From positions 124,001 through 188,000 of the forward strand of contig BAEM01000033.1 in the NCBI GenBank assembly GCA_000314955.1: a DNA stretch of 64,000 nt. Direction: 5' to 3'. Each line of letters opens with the position of its first letter. The stretch's first letter is position 1. The stretch comes from Paraglaciecola chathamensis S18K6. Its GTDB lineage: Bacteria > Pseudomonadota > Gammaproteobacteria > Enterobacterales > Alteromonadaceae. The position numbers were made by a program, and so were the translations under genes. This document shows positions 1-9,016 of the stretch, piece by piece. The notes beneath the pieces were generated by a model. That model was not told where the DNA came from. It saw only the letters and a list, made by a program, of their open reading frames with translations, and made no database searches.

Positions 1-483
1 ACGAAGGGCCTACGTGCCATTGTAGATAAGTTTGGCTCACAGATACTGGATCAAGGCCAATGTTTGAATAGAAGAGCGTTACGAGAAATTATTTTTAGTG
101 ACGAGCAGGCCAAAAGTTGGTTGAACGAACTACTGCATCCTTTGATTAGGCAAGAAACCTTGCGTCAGACCATAGATGCTACGTCAGCGTATTGTATGTT
201 GAGCGTACCCTTGCTGATTGAAAACGGAAGTTACAAAAATGTCGATCGTGTTTTAATCGTCGACGTGCCCGAGTCAATTCAGCTAACCCGAAGCATGGCG
301 CGAGATAAAGCAGAAGAAGCATTAATAAAATCTATTATGGCATCGCAAGCGAGCCGTCAACAACGACTTGAGGTTGCTGATGACGTGATAGATAATAGTG
401 GCAACGAAAGTGAGTTGACAAAACAAGTACTAGCGCTCCATCAGCGTTATTTACAGTTTGCCAACGCTGTCGCCCAGTCTTGA
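1..483 (+). CDS. coaE: Dephospho-CoA kinase, 5' end outside window
   Basis: Catalyses the last step of coenzyme A synthesis, ATP-dependent phosphorylation of dephospho-CoA. Only the last 160 residues are present: the frame is open from base 1, and the Met-like codon at 64 is internal. The visible part carries the family's central segment (LNRRALRE, then WLNELLHPLI) and the SVPLLIENG stretch, followed by the helical C-terminus. The P-loop half lies upstream of the window. The position next to zapD and yacG is the conserved gammaproteobacterial order, in which the prepilin peptidase pilD usually precedes coaE. Assignment is secure despite the truncation. Confidence 0.93.
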   Translation, partial: TKGLRAIVDKFGSQILDQGQCLNRRALREIIFSDEQAKSWLNELLHPLIRQETLRQTIDATSAYCMLSVPLLIENGSYKNVDRVLIVDVPESIQLTRSMARDKAEEALIKSIMASQASRQQRLEVADDVIDNSGNESELTKQVLALHQRYLQFANAVAQS

Positions 484-616
484 TTTAACGCTGATAAACG
501 ACGTCTTTTAGCAGTGTCGACGGGTTAAATCTAAAACTAAACAATTTGCCTATTTAGTTGTCAAATTGTTAGTGTCGTTTCGCTTACCTATATTCACACA
601 ACTTTTTGAGAGAGTG

Positions 617-1369
617 ATGCCCCAAGCTATTTATGAATTTCCGCTCAATGAAAAGGTCAGAACCTATCTGCGCCTAGAGCAACTTTTTCAACAATTAAAC
701 CAGGTGAAACAAGCCACTGAAAATGGGCAATATATCCACTTTTTATCTTCCTTATTCACCTTACTAGATTTGCTCGAACGCTTAGATTTACGCACTGATG
801 TGTTGAAAGATATTGAGGCGCATGAGAAAAACTTGGTGTTATGGTCTCAGCATCCGAATATTGATAATGATGCGTTGCAATCTGCGCTACAACAAATTCT
901 TCGGCTGCGCGAAGAGCTCAAAAGTGCCAAAAAGTTTGGCTCCGATCTTAAGGAAGATCGGTTTTTAGCGGCTATTCGTCAGCGTTTTGCCATACCCGGT
1001 GGAACGTGCAGCTTTGATTTACCCAGCCTGCATTACTGGTTACAGCAACCTCACGAACGTATTCAAAATGATATTAAAGGGTGGATGTCTGAGATCGATT
1101 TGATCGACCGAGGTTTACAAATCATATTGGCATTTTTACGTGAACGAGGGCGCTTTAGTACAATAGAAGCAGCTAAAGGGTTTTATCAAGGGGTCGCTGA
1201 TGACAAGAATGAGCTGATCCGAGTGATAAGCGCTACAGACCAAGGTTATTACCCTATGTTAAGTGGCAACAAATATCGCTACGCTATTCGGTTTATGTTG
1301 TTCACACCGAATATACAAGGTGGCACCACAGTTGATGAACAGGTGACCTGTAAGTTAGCCTGTTGTTAG
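617..1369 (+). CDS. zapD: Cell division protein ZapD (DUF1342/YacF family)
   Basis: ZapD binds FtsZ in the cytoplasm and bundles its filaments at midcell. The 250-residue product matches the family's usual length and has its hallmarks: the N-terminal YEFPLNEKVRTYLRLE segment, the central REDR-like and IPGGTCSFDLPSLHYWL region near residues 115-140, and the terminal ELACC-like end (here KLACC). An in-frame start at 566 would add 17 residues. The ATG at 617 is preferred because a purine-rich GAGAGAG stands just before it and the ZapD similarity begins there. It lies between coaE and yacG, as in relatives. Confidence 0.93.
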   Translation: MPQAIYEFPLNEKVRTYLRLEQLFQQLNQVKQATENGQYIHFLSSLFTLLDLLERLDLRTDVLKDIEAHEKNLVLWSQHPNIDNDALQSALQQILRLREELKSAKKFGSDLKEDRFLAAIRQRFAIPGGTCSFDLPSLHYWLQQPHERIQNDIKGWMSEIDLIDRGLQIILAFLRERGRFSTIEAAKGFYQGVADDKNELIRVISATDQGYYPMLSGNKYRYAIRFMLFTPNIQGGTTVDEQVTCKLACC

Positions 1370-1400
1370 TCATAATAAGTGTTGAAGAAAGGAGCTGGTG

Positions 1401-1631
1401 ATGAAGGTCAATTGCCCGACTTGTAAAACGTCTGTTGAGTGGAATCAAGCAAGTCCATTTAGGCCTTTTTGCAGTAAAAAATGTCAACTTATTGATTTAG
1501 GTGAGTGGGCTGATGAACAAAAAGCGATCCCTTGTGGTCCGTCGAAAGACGCAGAAATGTCACAATTACCTGATATAGAAGAGATTGAAGCGATGCTCAG
1601 TGAGCAAAGCGATGACTTTTTTAAACAGTGA
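1401..1631 (+). CDS. yacG: DNA gyrase inhibitor YacG, zinc-binding
   Basis: A 76-residue zinc-ribbon protein whose E. coli relative binds GyrB and inhibits gyrase. It shows the four zinc ligands as CPTC near residues 6-9 and CSKKC near residues 24-28, followed by the family's acidic tail. The start is the ATG at 1401, placed six bases after AAAGGAG at 1388-1394. A GTG three bases upstream is too close to that site. The gene begins 31 bases after zapD and is probably co-transcribed with coaE-zapD. Confidence 0.92.
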   Translation: MKVNCPTCKTSVEWNQASPFRPFCSKKCQLIDLGEWADEQKAIPCGPSKDAEMSQLPDIEEIEAMLSEQSDDFFKQ

Positions 1632-1783
1632 TGCTAGGCAAAGTACATCGGTGTGAGAGGGCATACTGCCCTTAATCGCTTTATTAGATTTCATCGATAG
1701 ATTTTAATTGTTTTTTATATTCAATCGGCTGAGCTATATTAGCCCCATCAAAATAATTAACCCCTTAAACAACTGGAGATATT

Positions 1784-2527
1784 ATGTCTAATCCAAACTT
1801 TGAAGATAAATCAGGTCAACGTGTCCCTAATGTAACTTTCCCAATTCGCGTGAATGACGAGTGGGAAAAACGCACTTCGGATGAAATTTTTGCTGGAAAA
1901 ACGGTCGTAGTATTCTCTCTTCCAGGTGCGTTCACGCCTACGTGTTCTTCCACACACTTACCGCGTTACAATGAACTGGCGAAAGTATTTAAAGCCAATG
2001 GCGTTGATGAAATCGTATGTGTTTCTGTAAACGATACCTTTGTTATGAATGCTTGGGCACAAGACCAAGAAGCACAAAACATTAGCTTGTTGCCTGATGG
2101 TAACTGTGAGTTCACCGATGGTATGGGCTTATTAGTAGACAAAGCTGACCTTGGTTTCGGCAAGCGCAGCTGGCGTTATTCTATGTTGGTAAAAGACGGC
2201 GTAGTAGACAAGATGTTTATTGAGCCTGACTTACCTGGCGACCCGTTTGAAGTATCTGACGCTGATACTATGCTGGAATACGTTGCCCCTAATGCAACAA
2301 AACCAGCTCCTGCGGCAATTTTTACCAAACCAGGCTGCCCATTCTGTGCAAAAGCCAAAGCGTTGCTAACAGAAAAAGGTTATGAGTTTGAAGAGCTAGT
2401 CATGGGTAAAGAAATCACTTTCACAGGTATGAAAGCTATTTCAGGCAATGACACATGGCCGCAAGTTTTCATCAATGGCCAACACATTGGTGGTAGTGAT
2501 GATTTAGCTACCTTCCTTAACAAGTAA
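1784..2527 (+). CDS. Peroxiredoxin-glutaredoxin fusion (hybrid Prx5)
   Basis: Reduces peroxides, with the fused glutaredoxin expected to supply electrons from glutathione. Residues 1-160 form a Prx5-type peroxiredoxin with the peroxidatic Cys54 in PGAFTPTC. Residues 175-247 form a glutaredoxin with Cys185-Pro-Phe-Cys188 and the GG-SDD glutathione-binding end. The 247-residue length matches the Haemophilus hybrid peroxiredoxin. The start has a GGAG ribosome site (AACTGGAGATATT). It stands as a single gene with a strong terminator directly after the stop. Peroxide regulation, for instance by OxyR, is plausible, but I see no operator I would defend. Confidence 0.94.
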   Translation: MSNPNFEDKSGQRVPNVTFPIRVNDEWEKRTSDEIFAGKTVVVFSLPGAFTPTCSSTHLPRYNELAKVFKANGVDEIVCVSVNDTFVMNAWAQDQEAQNISLLPDGNCEFTDGMGLLVDKADLGFGKRSWRYSMLVKDGVVDKMFIEPDLPGDPFEVSDADTMLEYVAPNATKPAPAAIFTKPGCPFCAKAKALLTEKGYEFEELVMGKEITFTGMKAISGNDTWPQVFINGQHIGGSDDLATFLNK

Positions 2528-2550
2528 GTTTATTATTAAATAGATGCTTA

Positions 2551-2578
2551 AAGGGCTAACAATGTTAGCCCTTTTTTT
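2551..2578 (+). terminator. Rho-independent terminator of the Prx-Grx gene
   Basis: GGGCTAAC (2553-2560) pairs perfectly with GTTAGCCC (2564-2571) around a three-base loop. Seven T residues follow, and flanking A-T pairs extend the stem. Confidence 0.9.
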
Positions 2579-2665
2579 ATGGAAGTTGCTTACATTCTAA
2601 GCGTAGCAATCATTGGCGCTGCCAGATATGATAAGGCTAAGACTAACTGCTCAGACGTGTACCCT

Positions 2666-3703
2666 ATGAGATTGATTCACTCAGTATTTTTACCCTTTTT
2701 AATCGCCGCTGTTAGCGTTTCGTTCGCCTCTCACGCGGATGCCTCGCTCGACACTGGTTTAACTCACTTTGATCAGTTGTACCAAACTGAGCTCGGTGGC
2801 GTAGTAAGCTGTCAATCTCAAACCGAATCGCGTCATGCTACCTGCTCGAGTCAATTGAAAAACGAAGGCAATGCTCCCTTTGTGCTGCATCACACTCATA
2901 AAACCGAAAAAGTATTCGTGCTCTTTCATGGCCTAAGTGATTCCCCTTTTTTTCTAACAACGGTGGCGCAAGCTATACATAAGCAAGGCCACAACGTTTT
3001 AGTCGCGCTTTTACCTGGGCATGGTAAAAAAGATGCAGATCAAGATATGCAAGATCCTGAATTAGCGGCGCGTTGGCGCAGTAACGTACAAGAAATGATT
3101 GCTCTGGCTCCTGAGTTTGGCGAACAGTTGTATTTAGGGGGCTTTTCAACTGGCGGTGCGTTGTCTGCCGAATACATTCTGGAGCATCCGGGGGAAGTGA
3201 AAGGGTTATTGCTTTTTTCAGGTGCACTGGCCCTAGATTCAAGTGTAGAAACCATGGCGAGCATATGGGGTATTAAGTGGTTAGCCAAAACTTTAGACGG
3301 CGATTATCAATCTATGGGCCCTAACCCGTTTAAGTATCCCAGTGTGGCGCGTTATTCCGCGTTTCAGTTGACCGATGTCATATTCTCGGTACGTGATTTG
3401 ATAAAGCAGCAAAAGCCGCTAGATATTGCTATTTTCGCGGCGCACTCTGAAGCAGACAACACTACGCCCATTTCTGGTGTCAAAGATTTAATGGCATACA
3501 ATAAAGGGCAGAACACTTTATTTCTTGTGGATAAGGAGTTTGATGTATGTCATGCCGACGTTGTGGTAAACGAAGCGCAAATTAAACAGATGAACTTTGA
3601 CGAAAGCCAAGTGACTGAGATTTTACCTTGCAGTATTCCCAGTGCGAACCCACAGCATGCAGAAATGCTTGAGGCAATGAACGAGTTTATTCGACAGTAC
3701 TAA
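2666..3703 (+). CDS. Secreted alpha/beta hydrolase
   Basis: A 345-residue alpha/beta-fold hydrolase of the Hydrolase_4/serine aminopeptidase type, substrate unknown. An oxyanion-type LFHGLSDSP stretch is followed by the nucleophile elbow GGFSTGG with Ser161. An Asp-containing SEADNTTP and a His-containing VCHADVV are likely to complete the triad. The open frame reaches back to 2579, but that ATG lies inside the preceding terminator. The ATG at 2666 gives a clean signal peptide (MRLIHSVFLPFLIAAVSVSF, ending near SHADA), so I use it. The product is probably periplasmic. No partner gene is evident. Confidence 0.75.
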   Translation: MRLIHSVFLPFLIAAVSVSFASHADASLDTGLTHFDQLYQTELGGVVSCQSQTESRHATCSSQLKNEGNAPFVLHHTHKTEKVFVLFHGLSDSPFFLTTVAQAIHKQGHNVLVALLPGHGKKDADQDMQDPELAARWRSNVQEMIALAPEFGEQLYLGGFSTGGALSAEYILEHPGEVKGLLLFSGALALDSSVETMASIWGIKWLAKTLDGDYQSMGPNPFKYPSVARYSAFQLTDVIFSVRDLIKQQKPLDIAIFAAHSEADNTTPISGVKDLMAYNKGQNTLFLVDKEFDVCHADVVVNEAQIKQMNFDESQVTEILPCSIPSANPQHAEMLEAMNEFIRQY

Positions 3704-3763
3704 CCTTTGTATGGCTTGGTGATGCGAGGCCATTTACTCAGATGCTCTCTATTACTCGCCGGG

Positions 3764-3839
3764 GCGCCTTATTCCGCAGCGAGCGCCTTATTCCGCAGCG
3801 GGTGCCTTATTCCGCAGCGGGCGCCTTATTCCGCAGAGG
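3764..3839 (+). repeat. Four tandem 19-bp repeats
   Basis: Four head-to-tail copies of GCGCCTTATTCCGCAGCGG start at 3764, 3783, 3802 and 3821, with only one or two changes per copy. They lie in the 270-bp gap between the hydrolase and the GST-like gene. The last copy runs into GGCGCT (3838-3843), which can pair with AGCGCC (3857-3862). No spacers are present, so this is not a CRISPR. Confidence 0.9.
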
Positions 3840-3975
3840 CGCTCCTGTTACGCTGTAGCGCCTGATGTGAAACAAATGCTCAAGGGATAGTTATATTTTA
3901 CTATCAATGAACAAAATAATAACTGTCGCACTTACGTATTAGTCTAATACCTTCATTTTTTGTGGGTAATTGAAT

Positions 3976-5064
3976 ATGTATACTCTGTATGGCTCTGAAG
4001 TCTCTCTTTATACGGGAAAAATTCGCGCTTATTTACGCTTTAAGCAACTGCCTTTCAAAGAGGTTCTTAGTACTATCGGCGTGTATAAAAAAATAATACG
4101 TCCTAATACAGGTGTGACGTTTATTCCGGTTGTGAAAACACCTAACGGTCAATACCTACAAGATACCGCCCGTATTATCGAATATTTAGAAACGCATAAC
4201 TCACAAAGAACGGTTATTTCAACTGGGTCTACGCAGAACTTAGTCAGCGAATTATTCGCCTTGTGGAGTGACGAATGGTTGGTTATCCCAGCAATGCATT
4301 ATCGCTGGAACAAAGAGAACTTCCCTTTTATATATCAAGAGTTTGGCCAAGTGGTTGCCGCCAAATTCCCGCGTTTTATTCGTGCGTATTTTGGCAAGAA
4401 ACTGGCGAAAAAATTCAGTGGTTTTGTCCCGATATTAGGTATCACTGCGCAAACCATTCCCAGTATAGAAAACTGGTATGAAAACACCGTGCTGCATCAT
4501 TTGAATCGTCATTTTGCTGAGCATGACTATTTATTGGGCAGTCGCCCGTGTGTCGGGGATTTTGCATTAATGGGGCCATTATACGCTCACCTATATCGAG
4601 ATCCTGCTCCGGGCAAGCTGATGAAACGCATAGCGCCCCATGTAGTTGCTTGGGTTGAACGAATGAATCAATCGAATGTGCCGTTAGGGGAGTTTATCGC
4701 TGACGATGATATTCCTGATACCTTGTTGCCTTTGCTACAAGACATGTTTGAGCAACAATGGCCGGTACTAAGTGACACAGAGAGTAAACTGAGTGAGTGG
4801 CGAAAAACGCATTCTGATGAGCAGGTTATTCCACGTAGTATAGGGCAACACAGCTTTCATGTTGGCGGCGTTTCAGAGCAACGGGCAATATCTAGTTTTC
4901 ATCAGTATAAGTTGCAAAGGGTGTTAGACACATTCCAGCTATTAAACGAAGATGACAAAGAAAGGGCCTTGGCCCTGTTAGATAGCGTGGGAGGCAAGCA
5001 GTACATACAAATGAGCGTGCAGGACCGAGTTGCAATTTTGAATAACAAGCTCGTTTTTGCTTAG
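3976..5064 (+). CDS. Glutathione S-transferase-like protein with C-terminal extension
   Basis: A 362-residue cytoplasmic protein. The first ~80 residues have the thioredoxin-like GST fold (MYTLYGSEVSLYTGKIRAYL, then a VPV-like FIPVVKTPNG and a DTARIIEYLE glutathione-loop equivalent). An all-helical domain with YLLGSRPCVGDFAL near residues 190-205 follows. About 130 residues beyond that have no GST counterpart I recognise. Ordinary bacterial GSTs are 200-230 residues. The ATG at 3976 is preferred over a TTG two codons upstream. The substrate cannot be told from sequence. Confidence 0.72.
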   Translation: MYTLYGSEVSLYTGKIRAYLRFKQLPFKEVLSTIGVYKKIIRPNTGVTFIPVVKTPNGQYLQDTARIIEYLETHNSQRTVISTGSTQNLVSELFALWSDEWLVIPAMHYRWNKENFPFIYQEFGQVVAAKFPRFIRAYFGKKLAKKFSGFVPILGITAQTIPSIENWYENTVLHHLNRHFAEHDYLLGSRPCVGDFALMGPLYAHLYRDPAPGKLMKRIAPHVVAWVERMNQSNVPLGEFIADDDIPDTLLPLLQDMFEQQWPVLSDTESKLSEWRKTHSDEQVIPRSIGQHSFHVGGVSEQRAISSFHQYKLQRVLDTFQLLNEDDKERALALLDSVGGKQYIQMSVQDRVAILNNKLVFA

Positions 5065-5138
5065 TGGTGTGTTATACCATTACTACATAGCGACGCCTTA
5101 ATCAAAAACCGCTGGACGCATTCTGAGGCGGTCACTTA

Positions 5139-6518
5139 TTAATGCGGATTGGTATTTAATGGAAAATTGATTTCAAAGTGCACGCCATTGTTTGTTGAAG
5201 AATGGCAGTCAATTGTGCCTTTTAAGAGTTTTACCACTATGTTGTAGCAGATATGCATGCCAAGCCCATTTTCGCTACTGCCATTAACTAGGCTGAAAAA
5301 CGGCTTATACAGATTAGCGACGCGCTCTGGCTCCATACCTTGCCCATTATCTGAATAAATAATGGTTAATGAAGCGCCAGAATCGACGTGGGTTTTATAT
5401 GCTTGAATACTGATCTTGCCCGACTGTTCATGTGTAAAGGCATGTTCAATCGAGTTTAAGATCAAATGTGTTAAAACTTGGCCAATTGCTCCTGGGTGAC
5501 ACACGAGCGTTAAATCACTGGGAACATCTAAACAAAATCGATGCTGAGTGGTTTTTAGTTTTGGTTTAAGGGATAACAATACTTCCGTCATGTAATGACA
5601 AAGGTTTATCTCACGAGAAGTATGATGATGTTGGTCTTTAACTAGTTGCTCGAAATTACGCATGAGTTGATCTGCGCGCAATACATTGCGCTGCACGATA
5701 GCGAGCGCGTCTGTTGTGTCTTGATAAAGTTTTTTCAGATCAGATTTTTTAAGATTACTATTTTCAAATTTCGCTTCAGATTGAGCGCTCAATTCCTGCA
5801 AATGCGAAGTGGCAGTGATAGCAGCTCCAAGAGGCGTGTTCATTTCATGGGTTAAGCTAGATAGCATAGTGGTTAATGCAGCCATGCTTTCCATTTCAAC
5901 TAATTGCTCTTGAATACGATTGCGTTGATTAATGGCTTTTTTGAGCAATAAATTCGATTCATTCAGTTCTACTCGTTGCTCAGCAGCGCGTGCGTTATGG
6001 GCATCCTGCAGTGATTTCAAATGTCGCTCAGATGCGACTTGTTGGAGTACTTGAGAAATAGCAGAACATAATATTTCTATGCGCTTTTGTTGTTGCTCGG
6101 TCAACTCGGTGTGCGCAACATTAAACAGGGTGACAACCCCCAGTATGCTTTCTACGTTGTCTGTAATGGGTAGTGCTAAACAGTTTTCAATGGCTAAATC
6201 TGCTGCACAGCTATGCAGTTGGGCCCAATCAGCATGACCGCTAATTTGCGTTGTCAGTTCACTGCGCCTGTGTTTAAGCACGCAATGAGGAGCACTTTTC
6301 GCTTGAGTATCATTTAACGCCAAAATGGCATCGATTAGCGTAGGGGGAGTTGTTAAAGCGAGTTCAACTGACACACTAACGTATTGCTCAGTGCGCCATA
6401 GCACAGTGTATTGCGCCTCAAGGGTTTCTTGCAGCAATATGACCAAGCTGCTTACAGCGGATGAGCTTTTAGATAAAAGGGCATCAAGCACTTGTGATTT
6501 GAAGATATCAGTCGCCAA
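5139..6518 (-). CDS. Soluble GAF-type sensor histidine kinase
   Basis: A 459-residue kinase with no membrane segment, so it probably senses a cytoplasmic cue. Residues 20-160 look like a GAF domain (ENCLALPITDNVESILGVVTL near 111-131). A coiled-coil linker spans about 165-215. The phosphoacceptor box LTHEMNTPLG carries His224. The ATPase domain shows the N box (LILNSIEHAF), G1 (DNGQGM) and G2 (NGLGMHI). No response regulator is adjacent, so it is an orphan kinase here. It is convergent with the GST-like gene. Confidence 0.85.
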   Translation of the reverse strand: MATDIFKSQVLDALLSKSSSAVSSLVILLQETLEAQYTVLWRTEQYVSVSVELALTTPPTLIDAILALNDTQAKSAPHCVLKHRRSELTTQISGHADWAQLHSCAADLAIENCLALPITDNVESILGVVTLFNVAHTELTEQQQKRIEILCSAISQVLQQVASERHLKSLQDAHNARAAEQRVELNESNLLLKKAINQRNRIQEQLVEMESMAALTTMLSSLTHEMNTPLGAAITATSHLQELSAQSEAKFENSNLKKSDLKKLYQDTTDALAIVQRNVLRADQLMRNFEQLVKDQHHHTSREINLCHYMTEVLLSLKPKLKTTQHRFCLDVPSDLTLVCHPGAIGQVLTHLILNSIEHAFTHEQSGKISIQAYKTHVDSGASLTIIYSDNGQGMEPERVANLYKPFFSLVNGSSENGLGMHICYNIVVKLLKGTIDCHSSTNNGVHFEINFPLNTNPH

Positions 6519-6743
6519 GGTTATGCGCTCTAATCGTTATATGCTTCATCACGTTACCTTACCTCAACATCTGGGTTTTTACATCTAAGGCTATCTACAT
6601 GCAGAGCGACAGCCTAAACCTCTTTGATTTAAAATGCATCGTCAATGCACATTGTTTTTTGTATTGCCATTTAGCGTATTTTCATCGCGTTTGGAATGCT
6701 CAAAATAGCACATTAAGGCCTCAAGTAAAGAAAGTGTTAATGG

Positions 6744-7472
6744 TTACAAGTCGCCGTAAATCGCTTGAAGGGCGCTAATAGCGGTGATTGCAGCGGTTTC
6801 TGTACGTAAAACGCGTGGCCCTAGTTGTACCGTGTGGAATCCGCCTTGCTCTGTTTGGTATAGCTCCTGATCTGAAAAGCCACCTTCAGGGCCAATAAGC
6901 AGCCTCACGCCGTCACTTCCTACTGCCGTATGACGAAAGCTCTTTTCGGCTCTAGGGTGCAGTGTTAAGCGCAGCGCCGGAGTGGATTGATTCACCCAGC
7001 TTTGAAATTCGGTAGGCATGTGCAGTGTCGGGATAACATTTCGTCCGCATTGCTCACATGCTGCAATGATAATTTTTTGCCACTGGGCGTGTTTCTTTTG
7101 CCAGCGCTGTGCGTCTAGTTTTACTCCGCAGCGTTCAGTGATCAGTGGTGTTATCTCAGCCACTCCGAGTTCAACTGACTTTTGCAGCACTAGATCCATT
7201 CTGTCGCCGCGTGAAATACCTTGGCCTAAATGGATGCTTAACGGCGACTCAAGACTGATACTGAGTTTTGCGTCGATTTGCACTCGCACCTTGCGCTTTG
7301 AAACATCAATAAACTCACCGCTGTATTCATTGCCATCGCCATTGAAGAGAACAACGGGTTGACCTACTTTTGAGCGTAAAACATTAGCAACATGATTGCT
7401 GGCGTCGGATGTTAATTCCAGCTCTTGATCTGAGTGCAGAGCCCCCGGGTGGTAAATTCTTGAAATTCGCAT
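6744..7472 (-). CDS. rsmE: 16S rRNA m3U1498 methyltransferase RsmE
   Basis: A SPOUT-class methyltransferase that methylates U1498 of 16S rRNA at N3 using SAM. The 242-residue length is typical. Visible hallmarks are the N-terminal PUA-like RISRIYHPG, the central LQKSVELGV, and the knotted SAM site LIGPEGGFSDQE followed by LGPRVLRTETA. It is transcribed alone on the minus strand, downstream of a small membrane protein gene and a perfect hairpin. Confidence 0.95.
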   Translation of the reverse strand: MRISRIYHPGALHSDQELELTSDASNHVANVLRSKVGQPVVLFNGDGNEYSGEFIDVSKRKVRVQIDAKLSISLESPLSIHLGQGISRGDRMDLVLQKSVELGVAEITPLITERCGVKLDAQRWQKKHAQWQKIIIAACEQCGRNVIPTLHMPTEFQSWVNQSTPALRLTLHPRAEKSFRHTAVGSDGVRLLIGPEGGFSDQELYQTEQGGFHTVQLGPRVLRTETAAITAISALQAIYGDL

Positions 7473-7596
7473 AGTTCAAACAGTTAGTCAGTTTGCGCCT
7501 ATGGTATCAAGGAGTCTTTGTATGAGGGAAGTGTGTCGGCGCAGGTAAACTGCAATTTAATAAGAGGATTAAATTAAGGGGATTTTGCGAGAACAA

Positions 7597-7627
7597 TACT
7601 CGATAGGGGGTTCAAGCCTATCGAGTA
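7597..7627. repeat. Perfect 11-bp stem-loop
   Basis: TACTCGATAGG (7597-7607) pairs with CCTATCGAGTA (7617-7627) around a nine-base loop. It lies just after the stop of the small minus-strand gene at 7634. It could end that transcript, but the minus-strand side has no real T tract, so a factor-independent terminator is only a possibility. Confidence 0.65.
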
Positions 7628-7633
7628 TTTAAT

Positions 7634-7792
7634 TTAGTTTACTTCTGCAACCTCACCAGCACCTAAAGATGACGTCTGAGCTATGGCGTTAGCCCCCTTG
7701 CGTGCATGTTTTGTATTCTTACCCGTATCTTTAAATAACGAATAAGCCAAGAGTGCTGCAACGATTGTCGCAAGTATTACGAGTAGCATCAT
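7634..7792 (-). CDS. Small single-pass membrane protein
   Basis: A 52-residue protein with one hydrophobic helix (MMLLVILATIVAALLAYSLF), then a basic stretch and a small-residue tail ending in EVAEVN. The frame is open to 7855. I start at the ATG at 7792 because AAAGGA lies seven bases before it and the helix begins there. Function unknown. The hairpin downstream and the good ribosome site support a real gene. Confidence 0.6.
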   Translation of the reverse strand: MMLLVILATIVAALLAYSLFKDTGKNTKHARKGANAIAQTSSLGAGEVAEVN

Positions 7793-8109
7793 TTTCAATT
7801 CCTTTAAAAATATTATGCCTAGTCGAGCGAATCGACCCGATGAGTATATCATCAACGTTAAAGCATGTTCAAAAAAGACAACAATATTTCATTAAACGCT
7901 TACAACTAAAGGGTAGTAGCCAAAAGTTGTAAACAAAAACAATATAATTAATTAAAATTACAGGTATATTAAGCGTGCTTAAAAAGCACTGAATTAGTGT
8001 TATTTAATCGATATGTAATATTGAATAATACCTGCACGGTTATGCTAGGTGTGGTGGCTTGAGGAATCGGAGTAGCCATTGAAAAATAATGAAACAAATG
8101 GAGAAATAT

Positions 8110-8937
8110 ATGTTTGAATTTGACTCAGAACAGATGTCCCAAATGATGGACACTTACGTAATTCCTTGGGGAATTAATATCGTAATGGCCATCTTGATTT
8201 ATATCGTAGGTAAAATAGTCGTTGGCATTATTATTAACGTGTTCGGCAAGGTAATGCAGCGTTCTAAATACGACGATATGTTGGTTGACTTTATCAAAGC
8301 GATATTGAACGCGATACTCATGCTGTTCGTCATCATCGCATCGTTAAACGAATTAGGTGTTGATACAACGTCTCTTGTCGCTATCTTAGGTGCCGCTGGT
8401 TTAGCCATCGGTTTATCTTTACAAGGTTCATTACAAAACTTCGCTGCTGGCGTTATGTTATTGGTATTTCGTCCATTTAAAGCAGGTGATTTTGTTGAAG
8501 CTGGCGGTGCAGCCGGTGTGGTTAAAAGCATCAGTATCTTCACGACTATTATGACCAGTGGTGATAATAAAGAAATTATCGTACCTAATGGGCAAATTTA
8601 TAGCGGCACTATCACTAATTACTCTGCGAAAGAAACACGTCGTGTTGATATGGTAGTGGGTATTGGTTACGACGCAGATCTTAAGCGTGCCAAAGAAGTG
8701 TTAAAAGAATTAGCCGCTGCAGACTCTCGTATACTTCAAGATCCAGCGCCAACGATTGCTGTTGCTGAGCTTGCTGATAGCAGTGTTAATTTTGTCGTAC
8801 GCCCTTGGGTAAAAGCGGCGGATTTCTGGGCAGTTAAATTCGACTTTACTGAAGCGGTTAAATTACGTTTCGACCAAGAAGGTATTTCAATTCCATTCCC
8901 GCAAATGGATGTGCATCTTCACAAAGACGCAGAATAA
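8110..8937 (+). CDS. mscS: Small-conductance mechanosensitive channel MscS
   Basis: Inner-membrane channel that opens on hypo-osmotic shock. The 275-residue product has three N-terminal membrane helices. It also has the pore-lining Gly/Ala-rich TM3 (ILGAAGLAIGLSLQGSLQNF), the MscS beta domain (FRPFKAGDFVEAGGAAG; IVPNGQIYSGTITN) and the alpha/beta C-terminal cage ending in FPQMDVHL. Upstream ATGs at 8089 and 8098 are in frame, but GGAG at 8100-8103 is six bases before the ATG at 8110, which also best matches the E. coli length. A terminator follows. Confidence 0.93.
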   Translation: MFEFDSEQMSQMMDTYVIPWGINIVMAILIYIVGKIVVGIIINVFGKVMQRSKYDDMLVDFIKAILNAILMLFVIIASLNELGVDTTSLVAILGAAGLAIGLSLQGSLQNFAAGVMLLVFRPFKAGDFVEAGGAAGVVKSISIFTTIMTSGDNKEIIVPNGQIYSGTITNYSAKETRRVDMVVGIGYDADLKRAKEVLKELAAADSRILQDPAPTIAVAELADSSVNFVVRPWVKAADFWAVKFDFTEAVKLRFDQEGISIPFPQMDVHLHKDAE

Positions 8938-8950
8938 ACTTCTGTGCCTT

Positions 8951-8983
8951 AAAAAAATGCCGCTTATTCAGCGGCATTTTTTA
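8951..8983. terminator. Bidirectional terminator between mscS and the M48 gene
   Basis: AAAAATGCCGC (8953-8963) pairs with GCGGCATTTTT (8971-8981) around TTATTCA. The A and T runs on either side let it act for mscS and for the convergent protease gene. Confidence 0.88.
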
Positions 8984-9016
8984 TGTCTGTTGCTAAGTGC
9001 TTAGGCGTTGCAAACT

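Noticed and set aside
2579-2665. N-terminal extension of the hydrolase gene
   Set aside because: The upstream ATG overlaps the terminator of the previous gene and would bury the signal peptide.
3764-3839. Repeat array considered as a CRISPR
   Set aside because: Units are directly adjacent with no spacers, and no cas genes are present.
7018-7362. 114-residue plus-strand frame inside rsmE
   Set aside because: Antisense to a confident gene, Cys/Ser-rich in the manner of shadow frames, and without a family match I recognise.
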